From assembly GCF_022539315.1 (NCBI RefSeq), contig NC_066316.1, forward strand, positions 33,481,245 through 33,545,244: DNA of 64,000 nucleotides. The letters run 5' to 3'. A model generated the notes under the pieces. It was not told where the DNA came from. It ran no database searches and was given only the letters and a program-made list of their open reading frames with translations. The position numbers were made by a program, and so were the translations under genes. Shown piece by piece: positions 13,401 to 26,652 of this stretch (the first letter of the stretch is position 1; the number at the start of each line of letters is the position of its first letter). The DNA is from Serinus canaria. Lineage: Eukaryota > Chordata > Aves > Passeriformes > Fringillidae.

Positions 13401-16400
13401 GATATTAAAATACTTGTTTAATAGGAAAATCTACATTTTCTTGAAGTCAAAACATTAATTGGCTTTATTAATTTTCAAGCTGTCTTCAGCCAAGTTACAT
13501 TTTCTAACAATAAAGTCTGAAAAATGCTGCAGAAGAAAGAACCACAGTCCAAGCTAATTTGGGATGTATTACAACAGTAACTGAAGCAAACTTGTTCCAC
13601 AACAGTGTACAAAATAATACATAAACACAGGAAAGTACTAACTAAACCTTCATTCTTCCTGAAGAACATATACATAATCAGTGTCTAAAATTTAGAAACT
13701 GTATGCCTATTAGAAAACAGGTGACAAAAAGAGACAATTAAATATGCAGAATTTTTTACATTTCTTTTTTCTACTATAATCATTTTAGTACCTTGTGGAT
13801 ATGTAATTAGATCTTGAGTTACACTTCTTTAATAATCTTACTTTTAAAAAGCATTAAACCCCACATTTACATTTCAAACAACACACTTACTTCAACAGTC
13901 AACCCAAGAGCACCTGAAACCAAGACCACCAGGACAAACTGAGATATATGCAGACTTCAAAAACCCAATGGTCAAACGTAAACTACCAGTGAAGCAATGC
14001 CAGAAATGATAAAACCATTGAACATTTTCATAAAACAATGCAGTAAAGTTGTGCTTAATGTGCAATAGTAATTTCTGCCCTGGTCTAAACTTCATGACAG
14101 AGATTATGACAAAATAGTGATTACTTGACTGATTGCCAATTTCATCACCAGAGGAATAGATTCAAAACGAGTTAATTGGATCATATTACATTCAACCATT
14201 ATTCAAAACAGCATTTTGACAGTTCAGACAGAACTTTGTTGCCTGGAAACTAAAATGACTTTAACGAAATAACAAGCTATCCTTTTAAAAGCTCACAAAG
14301 CTCACAATTATATATTTCTGTTAAACAATGAAACCATCTCTGAATAGTTAAGAACTAAGGCATCAAAACACATAGAAAAAAACATTAAGCAAGGATGCAT
14401 TTCAACATCAAGAAGAATCCTCCCACTCATTTATCTAATTTTCAAAGCGGAATTATGACAGTAAACACTTGAGGAAAATTTATTACAATGATCACTATTA
14501 TAAATTGTAATTTGTAATTCATAGAAGCTTAAACAGACCATTTCTTACACTGTGCAAAGATGCCAAGCTGAAGACCACTACTTACTGAGATTTTACATTA
14601 TTCACATACTCAGGAGGATAAAACCATTCTGTGAGAACTCTGCAAAAGTTAAATGCTTAAAAGCACAAAAACATTGCCTCTTTTTTACACCTCATTAAAA
14701 TACAAGTCTTAGTTTCATTAAAATCTTGTAGCCTTGAAGACTTGTGGTTTTGCTCATTTTGCAAATTCATCCTCTCAGTCATTTTTTCAATCAAAATATT
14801 GCTTGTTAGGATTGACCTCAATTGTATTTATTTAAACCAACTAGGACTGTCTATCACACTGCTCCCCAGGAACTAAAAACTAGTTTAAAATTTATGAAAA
14901 CTAACTTGACCATGTTGTATAGCACTGACTGCCTACTTTGTATTGCAAATAAAAGTCTACAAGGTGTCTGGAACATAGAAACTGACAAGATTTCAGGATG
15001 CTTCACAGAGAAAAACTACTAACAAGATAATGCAACTTGAAACAAAACTAACTGTAACATTCAAGTAGAAGACTTTAGGATGCACATTTTCAAACCTAAG
15101 TCTGTTTGCATTGAAAGAAGTGTTTGTTCAATGCTTGGGTAAAAACTTTTTGATAGTATGTAGTCACTACAGTGACAGAAAACACAATGTTCACTGGCCC
15201 AGGTTACTCCTGGGTCCACGAATGGAAAATGGTCCCAGTTTCTACCAGCTTTACACACAGGAGGAAAAAACGCTGATTTCCTTAAACTGAAATGAAAACA
15301 AAAATTTTCTATGCATAATCTCTCAAATTAGAGTAATCCCTTTTTAAACAGCAGATTAATCCCCAACTAATACTTTGCTTATTTTTCCCTCCCACCATGG
15401 ACTCAATGGAGAAATCTCTCTGAGCTCTAAAAACAGGAGGTCTGCTGGTAGTGGATTCAGCACTATCCACCCCATAGCAATGTTCTAGTAGCTGACTTTT
15501 ATGAATTCTTCAGTTAAGATGCTCCGGGGCTATAAGTAGCAATAGTACTGAGCACACATAAGGAACGTGGATTCTTCTCTGCTCTCTCCTTTTTTCTTCT
15601 CCCCACTAAACAGCTAAAGAAACTTCTTGGCACCAACAATTCCTCACCAAATACTTAATAGCTTAAAGTTTCTAGGCTGAGAGGACTCCTAATAGAGGCT
15701 TTTTCAGGACAGCTTTCTCTGTGGCATCTGCACACAGGTTTGATTTCACTGTCAGCACTCGACTTGAACCTGAAAATAATGCAGTATTCTCTCCAAAGCA
15801 GATTATAACTAGATAATTTCCTTACATGGTTCAAGTTTGGTGCATTGTTATTCCCTTTAAAAGCATAAGCTAATAAACATTTTTTTTTCTTAAACAAAGG
15901 TTGTGCCAATTTTGTGGCAAAGGAGGATCTTGCCTTTAATAAAGATCTGACTGTTCTTGCACCAGACACCTCTGTTTTGGTGCAATCTTTCGTCCCCAGC
16001 CCCATCAGGCATTACAGTAAATTGTTATAGAGAGTAAGTTACATCAAACATTTGTGTTTTGTAATATATAACAGACATATTCTTTGAGAGATCTAGTTCT
16101 TCCTCAGAAAAGCCAAGAAAGGAAGGGGATAGTCAATCTAAACCTTTTAATAATTTTTCTATGCATTATATAATTGTTAGTTTGGGTACAGTCATAAGCT
16201 TTCATAACTATGACCCACTTGATCTAGCCTGTATTCCAACTGGAACACCCTGTTTACAAAGACTAATCTATCAGAAATATCCTGTACTTTTTCTGTTGCT
16301 GGTAGACTTGGGTAAACCTACCATAGAGAACACATTTGCATTTTGCTGATAGGAACTTATGCCATAATGTATATATACACAAGCAATTAAAAAAAAAGTA

Positions 16401-18096
16401 AAAGTATCTGTAAATAGCAAAAAAAAAGCCTCACTCAAGCTTAAATATAAAGCATAAGTAAACATAATAGGAATAAATACTCAAAAGAAACCTTTGTGCA
16501 TGGCAAAAAAAAATTCAGAATTAGATGGTCATTTCTGAAACAACAAATACTTTAAATAAAAAAAGAATTCCAGAGGAAAAATACTTAAGACTTGTCACTA
16601 ATTGCAAGCATGCAAACATTTACAGCTTCCTACCTAGGGCACAGACTGGATGGTATTTTGTTCTACAAAAGAAATATCAAAGAAAAAAACACAGTACAAA
16701 CCAAAATGCCATGTATTGATGTTACTGTTTTGGTGCAAGCACATTTGGTTTTGGTGCAGTCACACAAAGCATAATTCTGTCATATTACTAAGGTACCTGG
16801 GAAAGTCATGTCTAGTCTTATCTGGATACCCATAACCTGAAATCACAGAAATTCTGCTGCTTTAATTGCCAGAAGCTCTTTTTTCAGTAATAGAAATAGT
16901 CATTTTTTCATGGAGGTTTTTCAACCACAAGTGCTCTTTTGCTGTTACCTGTTTTTCAACTATTTTCATTCATTTGAAAATTTCAAGAACATCTTCACTC
17001 ATTTGGTGAAGGAGACAGGAGTATAAAGGGAAAAGATAGACAAGTTCCGTCTCTTTTTTCCTGAATCCAGCCATAATGTCTCAGATAACATCTTGGGACA
17101 CCCACTGTTTTCCCTCCTTACAAGAAGAAATTTTTCCTAAGAATAGCTGCCCTATACAATGAAACCTTGACTGATACCCAGTAGTTTCTGTTGAAAAATT
17201 ACTTGGCAGGAAATAAACATTCTTCCAGTAGCTGAGCCTGACCCAGAAACCATACAGCGTATGATGGTAAGTACATTAGAAATATGACACACAGGCAAAG
17301 TGTTTAAACTTTAGCTATCCCAAAAGAAAGCAAGTCACATGTAAAGAAATCTGTTTTCAATATATGTATTTTCTTGAAAGACATCCAATCCAGTTCTTCA
17401 CATGTTCCTGGAAAGCTCTCTATACATCAGGGAAAAACAAACAAACCCCTATCACTCTCTGTTAGTCATTGATCTACTCACCAAAGACAAAAAATAAACA
17501 TCTTTAGTAACAACAGTTTGAAATCAGTTCAATTTCCAGTGAAAATAAAAACATTCTAAATGCATTAAATGTTCCATGCCTGATTGTATGACATATTCAA
17601 ATAGAAGTGTATCAAGCTCCCCTGAAGACTCAGCTCTTTATTAAAGAAGGAGGAATCCACAAAACCACAGTTCTTTCCAAAATTCTATAGCCGGTTTGGC
17701 ACAACCAATCAATCAAAAAATCCAGACCAAATGAAAAATTTTCAGTCAGCTGGAGGTTTTATGGTCTGTGCTGGTCACTCACACCAAACTGGCTGATGGA
17801 CAGAGACAAGACATCAGAGAATCTTCTGCTACTTCACTGGACTCACCATACTAAAAATCTTGCCCAACAAAACTATGGACTACAGACACTAAGGGATAGC
17901 CAGGATAACATGTACATCCTTTACTCTGTTAACAGTCTTCAATTGCTTGGGGACCATCAGCTGCAAGTCCTAATGGTACCACTCTTGCACTGCAGGCAAT
18001 TTTCTTGCACATCTGTAGGAAGGGGTAGCATGCTGCTGCCCAAGGAACAGATGCACTTTGCTTTCAGCTAACCCTGTTTTACTCGAGATACTCTAA

Positions 18097-18159
18097 GTAT
18101 ACTAAGATACTCTCCCTGATGCTCTCCCTGATACTCTCCCTCTCTTCAGAGGGAGAGTA
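18097..18159. repeat. 12-bp tandem repeat running into a perfect 12-bp hairpin
   Basis: Units of the form GATACTCTCCCT and GATGCTCTCCCT are repeated three times (about 18106-18141, the first two exactly adjacent variants). The last copy forms the left arm of an inverted repeat: TACTCTCCCTCT at 18132-18143, a 4-base loop CTTC, and its exact complement AGAGGGAGAGTA at 18148-18159. Confidence 0.85.
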
Positions 18160-18294
18160 CTGAAGGACAGATGAACCCTTTCACCAGCAGCTGCCACCAC
18201 CTACTTCCTGCTACCATTTTTTTCCAGGGCAGAGAAGAACATGAGCCCAGGAGTCTGCTGGGCTTCTGGTCATTCATTCAACCCTCAGTCTGCA

Positions 18295-18343
18295 CCCTTA
18301 ATGGAGAGCCAGAGCAAAGAAGGCTCTGGCTCTCCATTAAGGG
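18295..18343. repeat. Perfect 21-bp inverted repeat with 7-base loop
   Basis: The left arm occupies 18295-18315 (starting CCCTTAATGGAGAGCC), the loop AAAGAAG is 18316-18322, and the right arm 18323-18343 (starting GCTCTGGCTCTCC) is its exact reverse complement over all 21 positions. Pairing stops abruptly on the outside (A opposite A). This is the strongest secondary-structure signal in the window. Confidence 0.95.
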
Positions 18344-18849
18344 AGATTTCACACCAGAGAAAAGGCAAAGTGGAGCTTGGGAGCTCCTGAAATAGTTAAA
18401 GATGGCACTATAATTCGGCATTTTTGACCTTTTAAGTATCTGAACCTGCAACATTATTAATGACCTTGGCATGTGTGCATTTCACACATGGGAAAACAGA
18501 TAGAAAAGAGAACTGCTCTGCGGTAGAATCATTTACTACCTGTTTCTATTTCTAGGGAACTTCAATGTTTTCCCAGATCTGTATCTGGAAAAATGGGCAG
18601 CTATAGCACAGCAATGTGCATAACAGCTACAAACAAAAATATTTATGCAATTTAAAAATCTACTTCTAGCATGGAAGGTCATATTGCTTACAAACACATT
18701 TCCACATTTGTCAAGAGTCTTATCACAAAACCACAGTACCATCATTTACAATATTCAGTCAGAAAGCAATACTATAAAAAAACTGACTAACTGAAAAGTA
18801 GATGGAAAATATTGAAAAGAACCATTATCATATCATACTCTGGATACTA

Positions 18850-19035
18850 GACTGGGCCCCCCAGGGAAGTGGTTTCAGCACCAAGCCTGGCAGAGTTGAA
18901 GAAGCTCTTGGACAATGCTCTCAGGCACATGGTGTGACTCCTGGGGATGGTCCTGTGCATGGCCAGAAGTGGGACTTGATGATCCTTGTGGGTCCCTTCC
19001 AACTCAGCATATTCCATGATTCTGTGATTACAAAA
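18850..19035 (+). mobile_element. CR1 LINE 3'-end fragment
   Basis: The plus strand shows CR1 3'-end blocks in order: a GGGAAGTGGTTTCAGCACC segment, GAGTTGAAGAAGCTCTTGGA, the GGACTTGATGATCCTTGTGG block, GTCCCTTCCAACTCAGCATA and the terminal ATTCCATGATTCTGTGATT. The closing ATTCTGTG-type octamer marks the true 3' end of the element near 19030. It is 5'-truncated and antisense to TTC27. It begins about 500 bases after the hairpin pair at 18.13-18.34 kb but shares no sequence with it. Confidence 0.92.
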
Positions 19036-21050
19036 CTCTCCATACACCAGTCCCAGTGATTATTCGAATCATTAAATCAGTTTGGAAAGTTCAGAATCCA
19101 AATATATTCCTCAATTCATAACTAAAGCCGTAAGAGGAACTTAATGAGTTGAATTAGGCCAGAAAAATCAGTTCTCTGGTTAGAAGCTACATCAAGCACA
19201 CACTATTGCAAAGTTTGTCTCTCCAGTCAATTGATTCTTTTTATAGCAGATTCTCCAAATTTTCTATCTCCAAACATTTAGAAACCACAGCTGTCACCAT
19301 ATTAAGTAGGGTTTTTTAATAACCCAACCCTCCTTTTAACTTACCGGAAAGCGAAGCCCTCAGCATGATGGAAATTCTTTCAATGGAAACATCTTTTAGA
19401 AAAAGCAGTGCTCACTCTCCACTACTCCATCACAGTCACAAACCAATTTAAATGCACCAACATTTTCATTTCACATGAAACTAGTTCTTATTTTTTAAAT
19501 GGTACAATCATTTAATCTAAAAATCTAAGAAAAATAACATTTCCCATTGTTACTTACACAGTAGTTAATTGTTTTCCTCAAGCATTATTTTCCATCCCTA
19601 TTTCTGTACTTATCTCACAGGGATTTGTCACAAGTGTAATGGCCTTTTTTACAAATCCCTTCTTCCCACTTTCTGTGAATTCATATTCTCAAGGTCAAAG
19701 ATTACAAATCTCTACAGCTTATACTTCAAAGTTTTGCTTCAGAAAATTGATCTGCTGAAATCTTACTCTTAATAGTATACAAGAAACAAATTTTCCAAAG
19801 ACTTCTCCTTGATTATCCTTGGTGTTGACCTCCATAATAAAATTAAAATATTTCCAATGTACTGCGCTGAAACTCTACACCTATTTGGCTCTACATACAC
19901 TTTCTTGCCCCTAAACACCTGAGAGTAATTATTTTCAGTTTTTATCAGATTTCCCACTGAAAATCTCCTTTGGCAATAAATGCATTGGCCTCCCTTAAAA
20001 TCACAGCTTGTATGCTGACCTGAGGAAGTAAAATATTTATTTTGTATCAGGAGAAAAGTAAAGCCCTACTGACACACCATTCAGTCTTTTTTTTCTAAAC
20101 GAATATATATTGGCAAGACCAAGAACTACTAGTTATTGGGACTTACTAAGTTGTCTTTGACTTATTACCTATCCCAACTTTTGCAAATATTAGAGAACCA
20201 GTATTTCCATATTAATTCACTTTTGATACTTTTAGAACTAAAAACAATCTTCGGTCTCATTTCTTGCAAAGGGTAAAGCAGCACTAAGATACCTTCTAAA
20301 GAAAGAATTTTTCAGAACAATGCTGGATCACTTTCAAAATATTAAAGGACACATAGACACAAGCACTTCTATCAATAGCATTTACCTCATTGTTATCATG
20401 TTATTTCTCAGCAATTGTTTTTGTACATCTTCATTTCATTAAAGCAGAAGGCACTATCTACTATATGCATGACTCTGAATTAAAGACTGAATTCATTCTC
20501 TGTCTTTCAGTACTGTTCACCATGGTTCTGGAACTTCTGGAACTACAATAACCAATGCATTTAGTGCCTGTTCACTGCATTGAAAAACTCATGCATTTGG
20601 CAGGCTTTGCACACAAGATTTCACACAGAAAGCAGAGAGGACTAAGAGAACAGCTTTAATTTATTTACCTGATCTTCTTCCCTGTAATAAGCTGATTACC
20701 ATTACTGAATTGTAACTCCAAAACTATCATAATGAGGGCATTTATATCTTTGCTGCATATATTTTTATTGTTCTGGAAAATTGTTAAAAACTGAAAAGAA
20801 TGCAAAATTTTTATGTCTTAATTTATTTTTAAAAGCCATTTAATGCAATAGCTTCCATATTTTTAATAGACTACTACTCTAATCAAACAAAATAAGCATA
20901 CAGATTTGTATCATTGAAGGTGAAGAATGACTGAGCCAGAGAGAACTATCACAAATTTACACATTTTGAATTAATAAGTGTCAATACTATTCAGGTCAGC
21001 AAATAATTTTGCTGGGGTTTTGTTTGTTTCATTTATCATGGTTTTGCTGA

Positions 21051-21063
21051 TTTTTTTTTTTTT
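21051..21063. repeat. T13 homopolymer
   Basis: Thirteen uninterrupted T bases. Confidence 0.95.
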
Positions 21064-23688
21064 ATTTGCATCTTTTCTTCTCTTCCTTTAAAAGGTGAAT
21101 ATTCATCAGCAGTGAGAATCAGACTGTCCTTCAATGATGGAAACATGTTTAGGACAACCCTATCTTTAGTAGAAAATTCCTGTTTGGTTTTTTAAAATTT
21201 AAATGTTGGAGTATGATTAATAGCATTTTTCATGTCCTAAAACAGGAAGTTAACTTGCCCAAGTTTTAAGACTTTCTTAACTCTTAAATAGAAATGGAAG
21301 TGTGGTTAGCATATACAGCAAATGTACATTATGAGCCAAGTTAAACAAAATTACATGCCTTGTAATGAAAAGACAACTATCAAAATGAGTGTTGCATTTA
21401 AAATTTTCTCTTTTCTTATAAATATCTTAGAAATGCACAGGTTCTGATTGTGCATTAAAGTTAATATATATTAGGGTTTCAGTCCTAATTATATAGGACA
21501 AACAAGAAAAACATACCTTTTTGTCCTATCAGCTCCCAAGGAGTTTCTCAATTCTGAACAAATTAGGTCTTAAGCTATGAAAGAAAACACACCTTTGCAC
21601 CTGCCTGGCAGCTTTGGAAGGCTGGTTTGCCCTTTCCACACACTCTCAATTCCAGATACTTGGTTAGGGAGTTTTACCAGATCATACATACTATTGCCCT
21701 TTAACCTCAGCATCACAACATGTCCTGATGGTATATTAGTTGAGATTACTGATTATAAGTGTAATTTAAAACATTTAGTAATGAAATATATAAACATTAA
21801 TTGAAAGATCAGTGTTTCTTACCCTAGTTATAACCATATTATCACTTGGACTTTAAACTCTGTTGTTCTACAGGTAATGCCTGTATCATCAAGATAGAGA
21901 TATTGAATGTATAAAGGTATTCATATATTTAAGCATTCAACATTTAACGATTCCACTAAATTAACAATTTTAAATAATTATTCTCCACTTCTTAGTCTAT
22001 AAGAAAAAAAAAATTATCACTTCTTGCTAATCTTCTTTCCAAAAGTGAGCATTTAGAAAAAATACACTTGTTTAACTGCTATCTCTAGTAGACCTTTTAT
22101 CTGGTCTTTCAGTCTAATTCTTTGGTATACCAATTAAAACTGTTTAATTTTTCTGTTTTATATGGTGGAAGACTGGAAAGCTACTGCCTATTCAACATTT
22201 CCCAATCATTTTTCTTTATGATATTCTAGTAACTCATTCTTTCCCACCCATTATTACCTTGTCTCCAGGCAAACAAATTCATTCTTCACTTTAACTTGTT
22301 CCTTAAGTATCCCCCACATGTTTAAGCAATCTCAACATCTGAAGTTATTCATATCACAATTACTTAGAACTTAACAATTATTGAGGAAGAGACTATCTCT
22401 TGAACATACTCTATCCATTTCACCTATACAGTCACTATAATGGCAGGAAAAAGAGAAGGCAAAAAATTTGTAAGGCATCTACACAGAAGAACTTCAGACA
22501 CTGAACAACCAATAGCACTTAGTCTTTGCCTCAAGGTGAACTTCCAAGATGCAAAATGATGTTGATAGTTTTAAGGAAGCATGCTGGGGCAGGAGTCAAT
22601 TAGCATGCTGGAACTGTGCATATCAGTATTTTTTCTACAGCGAGTCACATAGCAGATTCTTAATGTGCATGTTTTGGTTCATTATATCAGGTCCTTCCAA
22701 TGTGCATTTCACTTTGAAAACAATACTAGCCAACTGAGAAACAATATTCGCTTCAGTTGTTCACAGACATTTTACTAAAAAAAGCTTCAATTTCTTTATA
22801 ATAGGGCTCTTGCAGTGGGTGGGGAAGAAAAGCACATGAGAGGAAATGAGTCAAACAATCCCAAATGAAATACAAAGCATTTTGATGTCAAAATTAGCAC
22901 AAAAGAGGTCAAGGTCATGAGTAGAAGATAACTGGATTCATGACCATCTGACGTAAGATTTCCTTTGTGTTTGAAACACAGAGCCAAGCAGCGTACCAGG
23001 CAATTTGGAGCATCCCAATGCAACTGCCCTTTGCAATGTTTTCCTGTAGTCAAACACTACCACCTAAAGAAGCATGGCAAAACATGAGGCCTCCACCAGC
23101 ACAGCAGCATTACTGACTTTCAAAATGGTGAGCTTACTGTTATTTCTGTACAAATATTGAACACAAAGTTACTGAGTGCCAGTGCTTAGGATATGGTTTC
23201 AATGTTAAAACCTGTTAATGACTTAAGCCTCCACTTCCAGCACAAAATCTTCAGCAAAGTACTCTGTGCTTTTCTACAGAAAAGTAGGTGCATTATATCT
23301 TTTTTATGTCATTTACACTTACTTTTTATGTTACTTACATGAAATATAATTTTATAGTTATTGCATTATTCTTATAAAGCAAGTGTACCTTCTTGAATGT
23401 CTTTGTTTCCAAAGAAAAAGCTGTTCCACCTGTCAACTATGTTACTTTTATGTTTATCAAAAGATGTAAGCACAATTTCCTCTGAAGTCTGTAGAAGAAG
23501 CTAGATTTACAAGTTTAATTGAGGAAGGGTGGATTTAAAACCAGACTACTTGTTGTGCTGCCACTGGTGAACAGCAGGTATAAAACACTTTGCACAGGGT
23601 GCAAAACCCACAGAGGAACTGCATATGGTTCAAAATAGTATGCCTGTACTAAGTTCCAAGCTGTTGTGGTTACACTGCTTTTATAGCT

Positions 23689-23709
23689 CCCAAATCAGTT
23701 TGATTTGGG
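23689..23709. repeat. 9-bp hairpin with 3-base loop
   Basis: CCCAAATCA (23689-23697), loop GTT, then the exact complement TGATTTGGG (23701-23709). Confidence 0.9.
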
Positions 23710-24828
23710 GGAATACACAACAGCAGTCAGTGCTGAAAAACAGATCTAAAGACCTCTTGCATCAGCTCTGCCTTCTGTTTTTCACTAAAGGGGGAAGGAC
23801 AAGAATGAAGAAAGAAAAGAACAATTATCACCATCAAATTCAAGTTAAATTACAATATAGGAGAAGCAGACAACTGTCTTGAGATACGGCAGAGTCTGGT
23901 TTGTAGTACCTGGCATGTGTGCTGGACAGTGTGACTGTCAAGCAGCACAGGGCTATTTCAAAATAGGATTTGTTACCTCACCTTGAGGTACCTATCTCCA
24001 GATCTGTAATGACACTTATGACATAAAACTGAAAAGATTCATCTATTCAAATGTAGCAACAGCTGTAAAGTCTTCGTCTATTCAATTTAACAATTAGACA
24101 AGAATAGTGTCTCCTCTGTGCCATCTGGTCTGTGGAACTAATTATTTTAATTGTTTAATTTGTTGAAGTGGAGCTTATAATGTTTATGCCTTCCAGAGCA
24201 AAGCTTAGGCAGAACAATGTGAATGTTGTGTCCTGGTACTCATTTTCTCTTTGCAACTTCCCGTCATCACTTTATAAAAGAAATGCAGTATTACTGTTCA
24301 ATATGGCTTAAGGATTCTGCTATCACCACCTTTCAAAATGTCACAACACTGAGTGAAGAGAATCTAAGGGGAGAAAAGTCTTCAGAACTAAGGCTCAGTG
24401 GGAAACATTTGGAAAAAAACTGGAAGCTTCATATTTCTGGCTTATTTTAGAAAGTGCATTGACACTGGAAGTGGAACAGTTCAGGTGTCAAACATAATTG
24501 TCAAGAATAGTTGAGAAAACATGAAGAAACTTTCGCACAGAAAGAATGGTTTCATTCTTTTTCCCCATACCAGCTAATAGCACTGACCCAAACTGGCAAA
24601 ACCAAGAGTGCAGTAGAAAACTTCTAGGCAGAAATCATAAGCTAGAAAATGAAATTACTCAATATTCTCTTTTTTGATAGTACTACAAAACCACTTCAGT
24701 TATTCCCGAATAACTCTTGGCAGACTGGATCTCTGATTCCCCCTTCTCCCTGTCCCTTCCAACCCATAATTACATAGAAGAAAACCAGAAGGAGTCAAGC
24801 ACCACCACATTAATTATTTTGAAGTGTG

Positions 24829-24861
24829 CTAATGAGTTTGGTGTATCCCCAAACTCATTAG
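24829..24861. repeat. Perfect 13-bp inverted repeat
   Basis: CTAATGAGTTTGG at 24829-24841 and its exact complement CCAAACTCATTAG at 24849-24861 flank a 7-base loop TGTATCC. Confidence 0.92.
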
Positions 24862-26190
24862 TGTCATGTAACATCTTCTGTCAAATATGTCATCTGCTTA
24901 AGCAAAATGAAATACGTTCTGGAAATGTGTGCCTTGAGACTGAAATCATAACCATCACCAAGAGGTCACTCTCTTTTGAGATTGCTTTCTGAGGTAATAA
25001 GGTTTATTTCTAGTGTTCTGGAGACCTTGTGATCTTGTACAGAATTCAGTAAGGATTGGTTTTATAAGACACCTGGCTTTTCTCATCTTCTAAAACACTT
25101 TTTTGGAACATGTGTTCTAATAATAAATACAATTCATAAGAGTTAAGAACTATTGGGATATCAGTGAAGGATCTCCACAGGATAGAAGAGGGCTGTGATC
25201 CACTTATTACCCTCCTGAAGGAAGTGATTTTTATCTCCCTCAGCTCTCCAGTACATCTCAGATCCCAGCAACTTTGCACTAAAACTTTCAACCTGATGTG
25301 AAACAAATTTATTAAAATTAATTTTTCTCCCCCTTCTTCCATTCCACCCACAACTAAAAGCAACTATTAAAATCTTATTTAATGTACCCCTAGAGTTCAA
25401 GAGGGGGTTAAAGAACAGAAAGAGAACTCCTAGTACAGAGATATAATAGTTTTGCTGAACAGACAGGTGCTGTCATTCCCCTGGTTATGCTACATGTCTC
25501 TCTCTATTACTCCAACTGTGGTTTGAGAGGTCTGATCAGAAAGATAGATGACTTAAGAAGCAATAGAATAGGGAAAAATCTTTTTGCTTCAAACCTGTCT
25601 AGATCAGCCTTTTGGGAGGAAGACTGCTCCCCTCTCCTTTTTGAACTCTTCCCTTAAATGTTGAATTTGTCTAATGTAGAACCACCACCACCAAATAAAA
25701 AAATGGCAGAGCAAGCAATTTGGCAAGAAAGTGGCTGTTTACTTTTGAAAATAAAAAGGATATATTTCTATGATAAATGACATAACTTTCTTGCATAAGC
25801 ATCTAAAGGCCATCAATGTGAAATTAACAAAACAGCAAAGTTGTGTTCAATCTCATACAGCTCAAGACACCAGCTCTGTTAGATCTCTATCAGCCTTCTG
25901 TTCAATCTCTATCAGCTTTTCCATTTTACAGAGGAACATAAATTTTTTTTCAGATTTGAAAGAACTGAACACTAACTAGCATGCTTCTTTAGTAAGAACA
26001 ATTTAAACAAAAAAAATTCCCTTTTTTATACACACAGAAAAACATTAGTTGCTGGCGAAAATGACACTCTGAAGTATTATTTAAGTGCAAATTAAAGGGC
26101 AGTTGACAGAATTCCCAACCACATACATCTGTGTATGACTAAGGATATAAAACAAGATCTCATGTGACCTTTCAATCTTAGGCATAATGA

Positions 26191-26652
26191 TCAGCCTATA
26201 ATATTGCTAGTCTGCTCCCAGCTCTCCTGAAGTCTTATTAAAACACCCTTTTCAAGACACATTTCTCTGCCCCAGCAGGCAAATTCCTTTATTGCCAAGA
26301 AAAGCAAGCAGAAGGGAACCGTATGAAATACTGCGTGTGTTGTACGACGTGCTAGGAAAGCCAAGCCATCAGCTTGCAGGCATGCTGTCACCAGGTGTAA
26401 CGAGCAGCAGAAAACCCAGTCAGAAAAGGGGCCCATAACAAGCTGACAAAAGCTGCAAATGTAGAGGTAGCCAGTGCAGGCACTCAGGTTAGGGTAGGAT
26501 ACACCTGGGATGTTCCAGATAGGATAAACCTGAGCAGGCTGCTGGAGTGCCAGGCACGCGGCAGCTTCACCTCTTTCACTGCTGGCATAATACAACAGTA
26601 AAGAAATGATGGTCTTGTTTCTATCCCACCATTTTAATTCATTTTGCTTCAT
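26191..26652. other. GC- and CpG-enriched island of unknown origin
   Basis: Against AT-rich, CpG-poor surroundings, about 26260-26580 is visibly GC-richer and has several CpG sites (for example in CTGCGTG, TACGACGTG, AACGAGC and GCACGCGGC). The minus strand is open for 153 codons across it, the longest frame in the window, but the predicted protein shows no domain I recognise. On the minus strand a GGCAATAAAGGAATTTGCC segment includes a poly(A)-type hexamer. This could be a fragment of an avian LTR or other transposon, a conserved regulatory element, or chance. I do not call it a gene. Confidence 0.4.

Noticed and set aside
15655..16005. 116-codon minus-strand open frame
   Set aside because: Low-complexity basic composition, no domain, located in the middle of intron D-E.
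18171..18395. 74-codon plus-strand open frame across the hairpin
   Set aside because: The coding would be dictated by the inverted repeat; no domain and no start context of note.
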